Under the pieces are notes generated by a model. The model saw nothing but the letters and a program-made list of their open reading frames with translations, searched no databases and had not been told where the DNA came from. Below, piece after piece: positions 47,901 to 60,056 of a stretch of DNA of 64,000 nucleotides. Within the stretch, counting starts at the first letter, position 1. Every line of letters begins with the position of its first letter. Origin of the DNA: Anaeramoeba flamelloides (taxonomy: Eukaryota > Metamonada > Anaeramoebidae); NCBI GenBank assembly GCA_027625915.1, contig JANTQA010000070.1, positions 6,577,001 to 6,641,000 of the forward strand, read 5' to 3'. Both the position numbers and the translations under genes were made by a program.

Positions 47901-50532
47901 ATTCTTTTCTCAAACTTTTCATTACAGTTTATTTGAATTTGTTGGGTACTTTTTTCAGACTTATACTTCGCCAACCAGAATTTCCAATATAAGAAAAATT
48001 ATTGAATTGAAAAACTATTAAATAGTTGAAAAGTAATTCGAGTGAAGCATTTACAAGATCCGAATTTTCATTTCCTAAATCATTGAAATACAAGGCTTAA
48101 CATAAAAAACAATCCAAATTGATTATTTGTGAAAGGAAATTCCAAATATTGAAACTTTATGATTTTTTTTTTTGATTTGAGAAAAATGTTGATTGTCAAA
48201 AAATAGTGAATTTATGTTCCAAACATGATAACACTTAGATCGTTTGATGGTACTCATAAAGAAAAGAAGGTTCAACTTAATTTCCAAGTTTTCAAATACT
48301 TTCAAGAACAATTCTATTATTCTCAATATAAACTGGGTTTTCCTTTTCATAATGAAAATTTGAGATAAGTTAATGACAAAAATTAAAAGTATTATTGGAT
48401 TGACAGAATTTTTTGAAATTGTTTATTTTTTGACAAAAAAAATTCTTTTTTGGATATTTTTTTCGAACTTTTAATTCGTATTTTTATTAAGATACCTCAG
48501 ACATATTTGTGTTTTCCCAACACCTCAAAGCCAATACCTTTTTATCAACGTATCATAAATAATTTCAATTATAATACATTTTTTTGGAATGTTTCCAAAA
48601 TTTAATTTCACTTTTTTCTATTTTATTTGAAAACTCATTAAGTAAGCTTAATTAAATCAATAAAGTATCCTTTCCAATGGTTTTTGAAAAGATCTTTGGG
48701 CTTTTTATCAATAAATCAGAAACATGCTTTTGTTTACCAAAAAAAATATTTCATTTCTTAAGGAGATAATAACCATAATTGGTTGAAAGAGCAACAAAAA
48801 GAGGAAACCCAACTACCTATACAAATTCCATAGATCCAATCAGTATTATCTCAAACATTTTCAGTATTACAAATCCTGTGAGAATAAACTACATCTAATT
48901 GGATACTTGAAAAAAATTTGACTACTTTCTGTTTGGTTATATAAACTTAATAAGGGGAGCTCTATTTCACAAGTATCATCAAGAAAGATTTTTTGGATTT
49001 TACTGTACGCCACCCTATATTTAGAAACCAGCACCCTTTTTTGTATCCATGACAGACCTACTGGGGGTTACTACTGTAATTTTTGAATTAATAAATGAAA
49101 ATTTTTATTTCAATTTCCAAAATGAATATTAATTATGACTGTTACAATCAAATGAGCAGAGTAAAAATTTCGTCTTAGAGTAGACCTAGGAAGTTTAATT
49201 TATTATATAAAAATATAATTTCTAAGAGATATTCCTAGAGATCTTTAGATTTTCTTCAGGTTCTATACTAGAAAAATATTTTGGGATATAAACGAAAAAT
49301 TATCACTTTTAAATTGAAAATAATAGTATACTCAACTAGACCCAAAACACACATTACAAACAATAAATAAAATAATTCCAAAGTTCATCCATAAAGAAAA
49401 GCATGTTAAGTAACCCAAACTACCACCAAACGAAAACAATCCGAGTTTTTGAATTTTGAATCCTGCTATTGATATTAAATGAATAATAACAATGGGATTA
49501 ACTAATAGAACTTCAAACCAAATAAAAAACTCAGTAACTTTAAGATCTCAAAGAAAGAAAGAAAACAAAACTAAATAAAAAATTTAAATCAAAAAAAGTA
49601 ACAATCAATTTTTCATCATGTTTAAATCCCCCTTGATCTTTGGGTATATCTTAAAAAAAATTACAAAAAAAAAAAATACCAAAATATAAAAAATGCATTT
49701 TCAATTCAAGAAATATCATATTTACTTAAAATAAGAAATATTTCATAAACAAAGCTCAAAAGAACAAAGTAAATATGTACACTTTTACCCTCATACACCC
49801 CCGATCACAAAATTAATATAAAAACAAAAATTTAAATATAGACAATCGAATTTAACCAATTTAGAAAGGAAAGGAAATGATGGGAATAATATATATATAT
49901 ATATAATTATTTTTTGAGAAATAGTGGTGAGAAAAAGATATAGAGTTCTACTTGCCCCTATAATGAGTTTTTGGGAACTTTGAATTTTTGAAAAAAAAAA
50001 AAAAAAATTTTTTTTTCTTTTAACAAGATTTATCAACTCAAAATATTTAAAGCTAATAAACAAACTGTTATTCAAAAGAGTAAAACAAACTGATCAATAA
50101 AATACTGATAACCCTTTTGACATTTAAGCTGAAAAAAGGGTTTATCTGGTATTTATTGTAAATCTTTTTTTTTTTTTTTTTGTTACAAGTTAATTATGAC
50201 CAAATTAAATCTATTTTGAGTTTTATTTAAAATATGATTTTATTTTCATTTTTTATAATTTAAGGGAGGGATCATTAACCCCTCTTATTTACCCAAATTC
50301 CAAAATAAAAAATTAATAAATTTTATTAAAGACTTAAAAATAAGTTTATTAATAAGTAGTATTAATAAGCAAGTTGAATCCTTTTTTATAATAATATTAG
50401 AAACATTATTATTTTTTTATATATTAGATATATTATTTTTTTTTTAATACAGACATCCAGATTTGTAATTATTTTCATAGACTGGACAATTCCATATAAA
50501 ATGGTCCAATACTCAATGATATCAAAATTTTT

Positions 50533-50734
50533 TACAGCCAGTTTCACTTTTAAGGCACAAACTTTCAATGAAATTTAAGGTACAAAAAAATCTCAAATTA
50601 AGGCACAAAATTTGGAATTTTTTTTTTTTACAATTTATTTTTATTAGAATTTGAATTTTGTGCTTTAATTTGAGATTTTTATAGTGATTTAAATTTAGTT
50701 GAAAGTTTGTGCCTTAAAAGTGGAATTGACTGTA
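50533..50734. mobile_element. mariner-type MITE, copy 5
   Basis: TA-CAGCCAGTTTCACTTTT at left and AGTGGAATTGACTG-TA at right. Inner arms are very close to copies 1 and 6. Confidence 0.88.
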
Positions 50735-50744
50735 GTTTTTTTTT

Positions 50745-51015
50745 ACCTTTTGACATAGGAAACCTCGAAAAACCTAGAACACTTCACTTATAAATAGAAA
50801 ACTCAAAAAAACCTAACGAAAATCTATCGAATTTCCAAATAAACAGAAAACTCAATAAAACCTAACGGAGTTTTTCCAGAATTCAAAAGAATAGATGGAA
50901 AATCTTAGATTTTACTCAATTCTTTTGAATTCTGGAAAAGCTAAAGGTGGATTTTTTTATTTTAAAAAATAAACCGAAAATTTTCTAAAATTTCTTTTTA
51001 TTTATTAAATTTAAA
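50745..51015. repeat. composite palindromic repeat block, copy E
   Basis: Starts 11 bp after a MITE. Contains 'aacctagaacacttca', 'tagaaaactcaaaaaaacct', and the inverted pair 'ccagaattcaaaagaat' / 'attcttttgaattctgg' around 50877-50938. Confidence 0.78.
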
Positions 51016-51625
51016 AAAATCTAAAGAAATTTCTAACTTGTACTATTTTCTAAAGTTTTAATTCTGAAATATTAAAGTTCATATTCAAGTTGTTTTAAAA
51101 TTTTGGAATACCAATTATTATTTTCTGATTCTATGTTTCTAAAAGGAAGATAATTAACCAATTCACCAAAAAAGAGGATTTTTAATTTTTATATTGACTT
51201 AAAACTGCTTTTATATATTGTTATTCTGAAAGGAACATTTTTTACTTCTGTTTTATAAATAATAATCGGTGAGAGTCTGTTGGTTGATTAATTAAAATTT
51301 GGTTTTTTTTTTATTAATCCAAGTATCAATATCTTTAAAATCTGTTTTTTTTTCAAATCAAACATTTCTAATCCAAATAATAATAGGCAATGCAACAAAG
51401 CTTTAAAAAAATGATTTTTTAATCCATTAGAAAATAATTTTTTTGTTGTAAAATAATGATTATTTTTTTAAAAGTGGTCTTAACTTTATCTAGGTGAACT
51501 TTTAAATGATTTTTTTATCTAACCAAATACCAAGAGATAAAATTTGCTTTGGAATTTTATTTTTTTTTAATTTTTATCATTATTTAGATTCCTGTTGTTA
51601 TTCATTCGATCGCAAGGAAATATGT

Positions 51626-51803
51626 ATATTATTTTCACGAGTAGATCCAAAATTGGAGATATTTTTTCTTTTCTTTTTGTCTTGAGAGAAATAGTAATCT
51701 TTACGAGAGCTTTAGCTTGTGTATAAAGATTACAATTTCTAGAGAGAAAGAAAAGAAAAAATATCCCCAATTTTGGATCTCGAGTGATATTAAAATAATA
51801 TGC
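51626..51803. repeat. long near-perfect hairpin
   Basis: Arms of about 70-75 bp: 'agatccaaaattggagatat' near 51644 pairs with 'atatccccaattttggatct' near 51761, and the pairing extends outward and inward with few mismatches. The loop has agctttagct. Could be a small foldback element or a source of double-stranded RNA. Confidence 0.75.
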
Positions 51804-52189
51804 AGATTGGAGGAGCAAGAGAGTGGTGAATACCATAAAATATTTTATTGAATTCAGCCAAAAAATGTGAAAATAAAGACAAGACTAGGAACAACTAAGA
51901 AACAAATTGTAAAATTAAGATCAATTAATTTTTTTTCTTTTTTTGTTGAAAAAAAAATTGTAGAACAAAAAAAAGTTTTTCAAATAATCGAGAAAACAGT
52001 TGAAAATTGCTAGTTGAACGGTTTCCTGAACTGTTGTAAAGACTTTTTTACACTCCTTTTTTTTCTTTTGATTTTCTTTTTGACAGTTATTTGACTGATC
52101 ATCATTTTGAACTATTTTAATTTCTACTTGGTTGAAATTTTTCTTTTAATTTATGTAAGCAAAGTTTGTTTAAAATTTTCACTTTTTAG

Positions 52190-52571
52190 ATCTTTAAAAA
52201 AATTACAAACAAACAATTAAAAGCAATTAATTTAAAAAAAAATGAAGTGGATAGGGAACAAAGATATTTTCAAAAATATCTTCATAAATTAAAATTAAAA
52301 AGTCAAGACTTTGAGCATAGAACAAAGCCTTAGTTCACTTTTTTTTGGAATTGGAGAAGGTGACAAAAAAAATGATCAGGATATTGTTTTTTTCATTTTA
52401 AAAAAAAATGTGATCAATAATCCATCAGAAGTTAGTACTGCCATAGTACTAATTTTAGAGAGAAAAAAATTCACTCAATATTTTTTTTTTCTTCACATTT
52501 GCAAAAAATACGACTTTTTTTTGCGAAGAAATAAATATCTACCGAAATATCTTATTATATTAATAGATATA
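52190..52571 (+). pseudogene. possible gene remnant ending at a MITE
   Basis: Two adjoining open stretches in different frames have a more protein-like composition than the surroundings. The first, after a tttttag acceptor-like site, includes NEVDREQRYFQKYLHKLKLK. The second includes EGDKKNDQDIVFFILKKN and NNPSEVSTAIVLILERKKF. The second runs straight into MITE copy 6. No family recognised; chance cannot be excluded. Confidence 0.3.
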
Positions 52572-52773
52572 TACAGTCAGTTTCACTTTTTAGGCACAAA
52601 CTTTCAACGAAATTTAAGGCACAAAAAAATCTCAAATTAAAGCACATTTTTTGGAAATTGTTTTTTTTACAATTTATTTTTACTAGAATTTGAATTTTGT
52701 GCCTTAATTTGAGATTTTTATAGTGATTTAAATTTCGTTGTAAGTTTGTGCCTTAAAAGTGAAACTGACTGTA
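52572..52773. mobile_element. mariner-type MITE, copy 6
   Basis: TA-CAGTCAGTTTCACTTTT at left and AAGTGAAACTGACTG-TA at right. Ends are perfect inverse copies over at least 16 bases; the best preserved copy in the window. Confidence 0.9.
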
Positions 52774-53300
52774 TTGAAATTGAAAATTTATTTCTATTAA
52801 TGACCCTTTCATAAGTAAAATTTAATACCAACTGACATCTGCAACCATTTAGACAGATAATGTTAGTGATTGGATTTTTTTTTCTTTAAGAAAACGAGTA
52901 ATAAATTCAAATAATAAAATAAATAATGGATCTCCCCGATGTACACCAATTCACTCTTTTGAGTAATAAAAAAGGAGATATTTTACAATAATATCATTTT
53001 TAGAAATTTTTTAAATGAAAAACAACAAATGAATGATAAATAGTGTCAAAAATATTTTATATATCCATTGCCATAATATAAATATTTTTTTTAAAATTAT
53101 TTTTTGATATCCATTTGAAAAGTTTAAAACTGTAATTCTAATATCTATTTTTGTTTCTAAATCTAAGTAATTTTTTTGAAAATAAGTCCCAAGAATCTTG
53201 TATTCTTGTATATAAAAATTTAAGAATAACTCTTGACAGAGTTTGATTAATTGAAATTGGTAGATAATTAAGTGATACCCCTTCATCACCAAATTTATTA
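52774..53300 (-). mobile_element. decayed LINE reverse-transcriptase fragment
   Basis: On the minus strand at about 52894-52947 the frame reads GVHRGDPLFILLFEFITRF, close to the non-LTR reverse-transcriptase motif G-V-x-Q-G-D-P-L-S-P-L-L-F. About 50 nt further a MVADV stretch (52834-52848) sits where the catalytic YADD should be, out of key residues. Stops lie before and after the first motif. Upstream, 53011-53292 is open for 93 codons and may be the preceding RT part. No ends, tail or target duplication found; clade not assignable. Confidence 0.55.
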
Positions 53301-54709
53301 ATGGATAACAACTTACCTTTTTCTCCTGTGTATTCAGGACGTGGATAATTTCTATTTGGTCATGAAAATGATAAATTTATTTTATATATATATATATATA
53401 ATAATTATTTTTCTAATTCTCTTTTTTTTTTATTTGATGATTTTTCTTTAATTACTCCTTTCTATATTTAAATAAATAAATAATAACTTACTTTTTATAA
53501 AAAAAATAATATTTTTATGAGATGCATCATTAATCCAATTAAAACAATATTATTTGGATTGTTTATCTAAAGTTTTCATAATTTTATTAAAATTAACCAC
53601 TTTAAAAAATATTTTTTATTTAAATATTATTCACTAATTATGATTTTAATATTAAATACAATATTTATTCATACTTATTTTCTAATAAAAGAAGTTTTAA
53701 GAATTTTCAATGTTGAGATTTATATTTTATTTTGGTTTATTATTACATTTTAAAATATTTTCAACATTTTTGATTTCAAAAATAGAGATATTGTAAAATT
53801 ATAATTATTTATCTTCTTATTTTTAATTTGGGAACTAGAAACAAGAATATTCTTGTTAATACATCGAAAATATAAATTTTGTTTTTTTGAAGACCAAATC
53901 CTTGAGAATTAATTAAATTTTCAAAAATAATAACAATTTTTTTGGATTTATAGAAAGAATCGAATTCATTTACATTTTTTGAACATAAAATTCTTTTTTA
54001 GAAAATTTGATATTAGAAAAAAACATTTGTTTTTTTATTATTATTTGGTTTTATCTTAAATTGCTTTTTTTGAAAAAAAAAATATACTAATGGTAATATG
54101 TTTCTAGAATAACTTAAAAGTTAAAAACATAATTACAAAAAGCGGCTTAGGTTACCCAATAAATATGAAGTATCAAAATCATTAATTAACATATAAAAAA
54201 AAAAACAAAAATAAATCCCACCAAAAAAAATCCCCTTCTCTTTCAACTCAATAAAAATTTAAATGTTTATCCTATGATATGATAGGAAATGAAATTTCAA
54301 TTTTATCAAAGACAATTTTATTAGAGGAAATCAATATGTATATCTGATATATTTTTATGTAAATGTTGGAACGAACGTAAATCTTTTTCAGATGTTTCAA
54401 TTAATTTAATTATTTTTTCTTTCCTTATATGATAGTGCGTTAACCTATAACATATAATAAGAACTTATCTGATTGGATATTTTTATTATTTAAAAAAAAA
54501 TTATCTTAAAAAAAAAACAAAAAGGAAAAAAAAAAAAAAAGAAAAAACAAAAAAAAAAAAAAAAAAATGATGACAAAAATTTCTATTAATTATTGTTATA
54601 AAAAATGATCAACTTTTTTTGTTAAAAACTCTAAATAAAAATTCAAACTAAAAAAAAAAAATAAAAAGTTTGTAATAATTTTTTTTTTTTTTGTTTTTTT
54701 TAAAAATTC

Positions 54710-57700
54710 TTATTTATAGACTTTATAAATTTTTCCAACCCTTAATAATAAATTAGTTAATTCATTTAATATTAATTGTTCATCACAATTAATAATTTGT
54801 GTCAATTTTGAATATATACCATTTTCCATGATTTTTTTAAAAGAATCATCATTTAGCACCATCAAAGATTTGATCATCAGTAAAAATAGTTCGATTATTT
54901 CATTTTTTTGATAATGCAAATTCTGTGAAAAGAAATTCTCACTATTGCTCTCATTCTCATTCTCATTCTCATTCCCGTTCCCGTTCCCATTCTTATCTTC
55001 ATCCAATTGCAAGATATTTATAGTTTGTTTACAAATTATGCCAATTAAATTTAAGAGATGATTATAAGATAGCACAGATAAATTTTCAATTTTTGAATTA
55101 TAGGAATATAATAATATTTGAAATAGTAATTTTTGCCTCCCAAAATTTTGTTGATATAAAGTTAATATAATCGACTTATAGTTTTTTCTTGTGTATAGAA
55201 ATTTAGCAAAATTTGAAATATTAAATAATTTATTTACAAAGTGAGATTTTTCTTCGAGCAAATGAATAAATTGATTTATTTCTTTTAACGGTATTAAATT
55301 TAGATGGTGAATAAAAAGGAAATTTATAAATTTAAATAGGAATAATTGAATTTTACATAATTTAAATATTTGATTGTAAGAACGATTTAAAAATTTATTT
55401 TGTTGAATTTTTAACGAAGAAGAAGTTGATATTGATGTTTTTTCTGAAGAAGACGAGGACGATGACGAAGATGAGGATGGGGATGAGGAGGAGGAAGACG
55501 GTAATGATACTGTTGTCGAATGTGTATATGAAGAAGAAGAATTTTTATTTGTGCTCATTTTAATATTTTCCAGGTCTTGGATTAAAATAATTAATTCGTT
55601 AGGTAAAATTTTTTCAAAAATATTTATAATAAAGGATGATAAATTAACAATCATTTGGTTATCATTAAAGTTTAATGATTTTTCATCTTTAAATAAACGG
55701 AATAAAAATGTTTCTAAAGAGTTTAAAATAGAATCATTTAATATTCTTTTAAATAAAATAATTTCAATTAATTTCAAAAAATCTGACATTAAATAATGAA
55801 ATTTTTCAATATTCAATAGGAATAAGCCAATTAATTCTTTAAATGTTTCATTAAATAAATTTATTTTTAAATTTAATTCATTTTTTTTATTTTTTTTCTT
55901 TCGCTCTTTCTCTCTCTTTTTTTCTTCTTTCAAATTATTAGTTGACAAAATATTTTCAAATAAAGGTATGATGACTGAATTAAAAATAAATTTCCAATCA
56001 TTTGGTGAAAAAAATTTTGGATTATTAATCAATATTTGAAAAATTAATTTTTTGCTCTGAATTTTTATAATATTAAATTTTGTCAATTTAAATACTTTTA
56101 ATAAATGTCTAAATATTAATTCAAAATTGTTATCAATTTGATCATTCTTATTATTATTCTCATTCTCATTTGTATTATTTTTATTTTTATCATTATCATT
56201 GTTACTACTACTATTATTATTGATATTATTAATAATAATAATATTATTATTACTATTCTCATTTTTCTCATCCCTATTGTTATCCTCATTACCACCACCA
56301 CCAGTCTTTTCTTTAGTTTCATCATTATCATCATTCTTATTACCTTGATTCTTATTAATCAAATGATTTATTGAAATTTCTAATAGTTCTAAAGAGGTTC
56401 GGCTAATTTTTTTTGAATAGTTATTTAAAGTAAAAGTAAACAACGTTTGGATATAAATTTCATAATCTTTGATAAAATATAAATAATAATTATTTGAATA
56501 ATAATTCAACATTTGGAAACTAAATTTAATTATTTTTTTCTTTTTTTTATTGATTAACAAATTCGAGCATTGATTTAAAATTGAAAAGCAAATATTCCAA
56601 GCGGATTTAATATTTGTGTAGGAAGACTTAATGATTTGGTCTATTGATTGCAAAGCATAAAAAATTGTATTAATATTCTTTTGCTTTTTTATTAGTTCAA
56701 AAAATGGTATCAAAATATTTTTTTGGAATTGGAAATTTTCTAGTTCCTCCTTTTTGAAAAACTCAATCGCTAATTGTCTCAAGCAATTTATTGAAGTTAA
56801 CGAGACTGTTTCATTTGTGTGGCAACCCATTATATTCAAGTATTTAGAAATGATAAACCAAATTTTATTCCAAATGATCCTGGGACGAGAAATATTATAA
56901 TTGGCAACTTCCATTAGCTTTTTGAGGGAAAACAATCTCGGTTTGGGCTTTGTTTTTATTTCGAATTTGCTGATTAAAATCAAATTTTTTATAAAATCGA
57001 TAATGGCTTCAGAATTGAGTTTTATTGAATTGGTAAATATTTTTTCGACTAATAGGATATCAATGTTGGATTTAATATTTTTCAAATTATTATTTTTATT
57101 GTTTTCTTTATTGTTCAATTTTTTGTAATTACTGCTCTCATTACTTAACTCGTCGTCTTCGTTAATTAATTGCAAGAAATTTAATTGGGAAATGCATTGC
57201 AGTATTTGATACCAGTTATTGCCCAAATAATTGCCGTCTTGCTGTGCGATTGTAATTAAAGTTTTTATGGACTCAATATTCTTTGGCTCCATTTCTTCCA
57301 AATTATTTAACAGGGTGAATTTCGCCAAGCTCGTCACAAAGGCGTCTCTTTGGACTTCCAAATAAAAGATCCCTGCGATCTTTATCGAATATCTAAACCC
57401 ACACAGGCAATAATTGATCACATTCAAATCGTTTGTTTTGTTCATTATTGTCGAAAAGGTTGCCAAAAAGGCATACCAAGATATTTCAAACATTGATTTG
57501 ACATGTACAATATGCGACGATGTATAAAAGAGTTCAATTTCGTTGTTCTTTTCATTTTCTTGCTGGAATGATAATAGGGATTTTTCCACGATTCGCTTAC
57601 TCTCTTCCTCAAACATCAGAAACTTTTGTCTTGCCGTAATTAATTTGTTCTCTTGAATTTTTAAATTGATTGACACCTCTTCTTGCTCGTCCTTTAGCTT

Positions 57701-60056
57701 CATTTCATTATTCACAACATCGTCATATAGCTTCGATAACAGCTCCCTTGGCAAATTTTCACCAGAGTTGATGCCCCGATTGTTTGAAACAAAGGCCTCC
57801 TTGGTCATTTTGTGTTTGATTTTGGTACTATGCGCATCGGTATGCAGCATGATAACAGAATACGCCAAGACATATGCCGTGTCTGCAGATTTAAAAACAA
57901 TATGTGGATTTTGTTGATAATACCGCTCTGCAAATTTTTCCATGATACGATCAATTTTTTGCGCTTCTCCCGGTAATCTAAAGCCAGACAAAAACATTCT
58001 TATTGCATAATAAAAATCCAAATTTGAAAAATCCATCTGATCTACCCAATAATGCAAAACTTTAATATTAAATTCCTTATGATTTCCCAAATATTCACCA
58101 ATCATTTTTTTTGATAATTCGTTCGTATTTTGTAAAAACTTTGTTACACCTTGAATGCTTTTTGGAATTTTCCCTATTTCGATAAAATAGCCGATCCCTT
58201 TATTTGCATTTCTGTTAAATATTTCTAAACCCTTTTCAAAATCCTTTTTAATCTTTTTTCTTTTATTTATTAATTCAGGTGATCTGATATCTAATTGATA
58301 ATTTTGAAATCCTTCAGATCTTGAATTAACTTTTAATAAATGATGTTCAGAAATTTGTGTTAAATTTTTAAAAATTTGATTTTTACTTTTATTTTTTGTT
58401 TTTTTTTCATTTTCGCTTTTTTCTTTATTTTTTTTTTTCTTTTCCTTTTTTACTTGCCTTTTTGTTTTTGTTTTTATTTTTATTTTTGTTGTTATTACCA
58501 TCATTACTATTACTATTACTATTATTACTATTACTATTATTATTATTATTATTTTTGTTATTGCTTAAATCAACATCTAATATTATATTTGGATCGTCAA
58601 TTGTAGAAACCAAATTCTTTCTTTTCTTTTTTGGTGATGAAATTATTATATTCGATTCCTCTAATAAGTCGCCACACCAAATCATCATCGCTCTTGAAAT
58701 AACTATGATTGTGTTTAAAGACATATTGTTTAATTTATTATTTTCGTTTTCAGTAATCCAGTTCGATTCATTTTTAACATATTTTTTTCTTGATAAAATT
58801 GAGAGAATATTAACAATTCTTTCAAAAATATTTGAATCTGACATTTTTAAATCACAATCATAATTTACAAAAATGTCAACAATATTTTGTGGTTCTTTGA
58901 CAATTTCAAACAATGTCCTTAAAATCTCGTTTTTTTGTAAAAATGTGGAATTGGTGCTATCAAGTAAATCTAAAAACAGAAAATTTAAGAAGACAGATAT
59001 TTCTTTTTTTAAATTTGGCTTGAAATTTTTGAAAATTGAAAGAAATAATGTATGGGATAAATTAATTAATTTAAAATTTTGTGAAACACCGGAAGACAAA
59101 ATGATTAAACATATATGCTCCTTCACTATTTTGAGAAATTTTTTACTTTGCCTCACTTTACTTGATTTAAATAATTTTAAACATTCCAATATTAATTCCA
59201 AGACAAAGGTCTTTTTGCGATTCTCATTTATAGATTCTTTATTATTATTTAATTTGTTGCTACTATTGTTATTGGTGTTATTATTACTGCTGATGTTTTT
59301 ACTACTATCAATAATGCTATTAATCTTAGAATCAAATGAAATTGAATTAAAATTTGTAAAGGAAGTTGGCACTGCATGCCAGCAAATGGATCTGATCAAA
59401 TCACAAAATACAAATTCACATTTTGATAAAAGATTTTCTTTCCTTTGTTTTTTTTTGTTCTTTTTCTTGCTCTTGCTCTTGCTCTTGCTCTTGCTCTTGC
59501 TCTTGCTCTTGCTCTTGCTCTTGTTCTTGTTCTTGTTCTTGTTTTCGTTCTTTGGGTTTTTCATTGTTTTTTTCTCTTCTCCATTCTCTTCTCGCCCCCG
59601 CTTTCCTTTGATCGTATTTTTATTAGATTTAATAACAACTTTTTTGATAGCATTCTGGATACTATTATAAATAATTAAATGTGACACTTGCGTTGTTTGT
59701 TCTTTTTTGGATTGGTTTTCAAGAAAATCCCATGGAATTTTCTTTGTTGATTGGAATTGTGATAAATAATACTCCTCGAACTGGGAAAAAAATTCTTTTA
59801 TAATTTGTGTCAAGATTAATTTGGAAGAATTCAATATTAGCCTATTTTGAGACAATTCCCCAACTTGAAAAATTTTATCAACAATTTTGGATATTTTCTT
59901 TCCATTGTCAAAACAAAAATGCCTCTCCAAAACAATCCCCAAAATTGTTTGAAGAAACAGTAGTGACAATTCAGATTTTCTCAAGAGATTAATGTTTAAT
60001 AAATCCTCCAGGATTTTTGTTGACAATTTTAATCTTGTTGATCCCTTATGACTCAT
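54710..60056 (-). CDS. BIG/Sec7-type ARF guanine nucleotide exchange factor (two frames)
   Basis: Large ARF-GEFs of the BIG/Sec7p family load GTP onto ARF at the trans-Golgi. The first part, 58425-60056 (543 codons from a true ATG), carries the HUS box FVNYDCDL near residue 398 after a DCB-like helical region and a KS-repeat tract. The second part, 54710-58504, starts in a K/N-rich tract and then has the full Sec7 domain at about 57700-58250. This includes MIGEYLG, the FRLPGEAQKIDRIMEKFAER segment whose Glu is the catalytic finger, ADTAYVLAYSVIMLHTDAHS and NRGIN. The YS, D and M positions (AYS, TDAH, HKMT) match brefeldin-A-sensitive Sec7 domains. The C-terminal part is helical, as expected for HDS repeats, with long N and S inserts. 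The parts total about 1800 residues, usual for BIG. The frames differ by one and overlap in an A-rich tract at 58425-58504. A homopolymer length error or a tiny intron could explain this. Confidence 0.9.
59466..59548. repeat. hexamer repeat (CTTGCT)n coding for KSKSKS
   Basis: About ten CTTGCT units pass into CTTGTT units within the first part of the BIG-type gene. On the coding strand they give alternating Lys-Ser in the linker between the DCB-like and HUS regions. In-frame hexamers expand without breaking the reading frame. Confidence 0.9.

Larger units (their letters stand above)
46734..54709. other. long intergenic region
   Basis: About 8 kb without an intact gene. Holds a partial dispersed-family copy at 47480, two MITEs, a composite repeat block, a long hairpin at 51626, a possible gene remnant at 52190 and a decayed LINE fragment at 52774. 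The stretch 53400-54709 is featureless A/T-rich sequence. Confidence 0.6.

Noticed and set aside
56138-56374. Plus-strand frame of almost pure I, T and N
   Set aside because: Mirror of the AT-rich trinucleotide repeats coding for Asn and Asp inside the ARF-GEF gene on the other strand.
58396-59670. Plus-strand L/F/S-rich frames opposite the ARF-GEF gene
   Set aside because: Antisense shadows of K/S/N-rich coding repeats.
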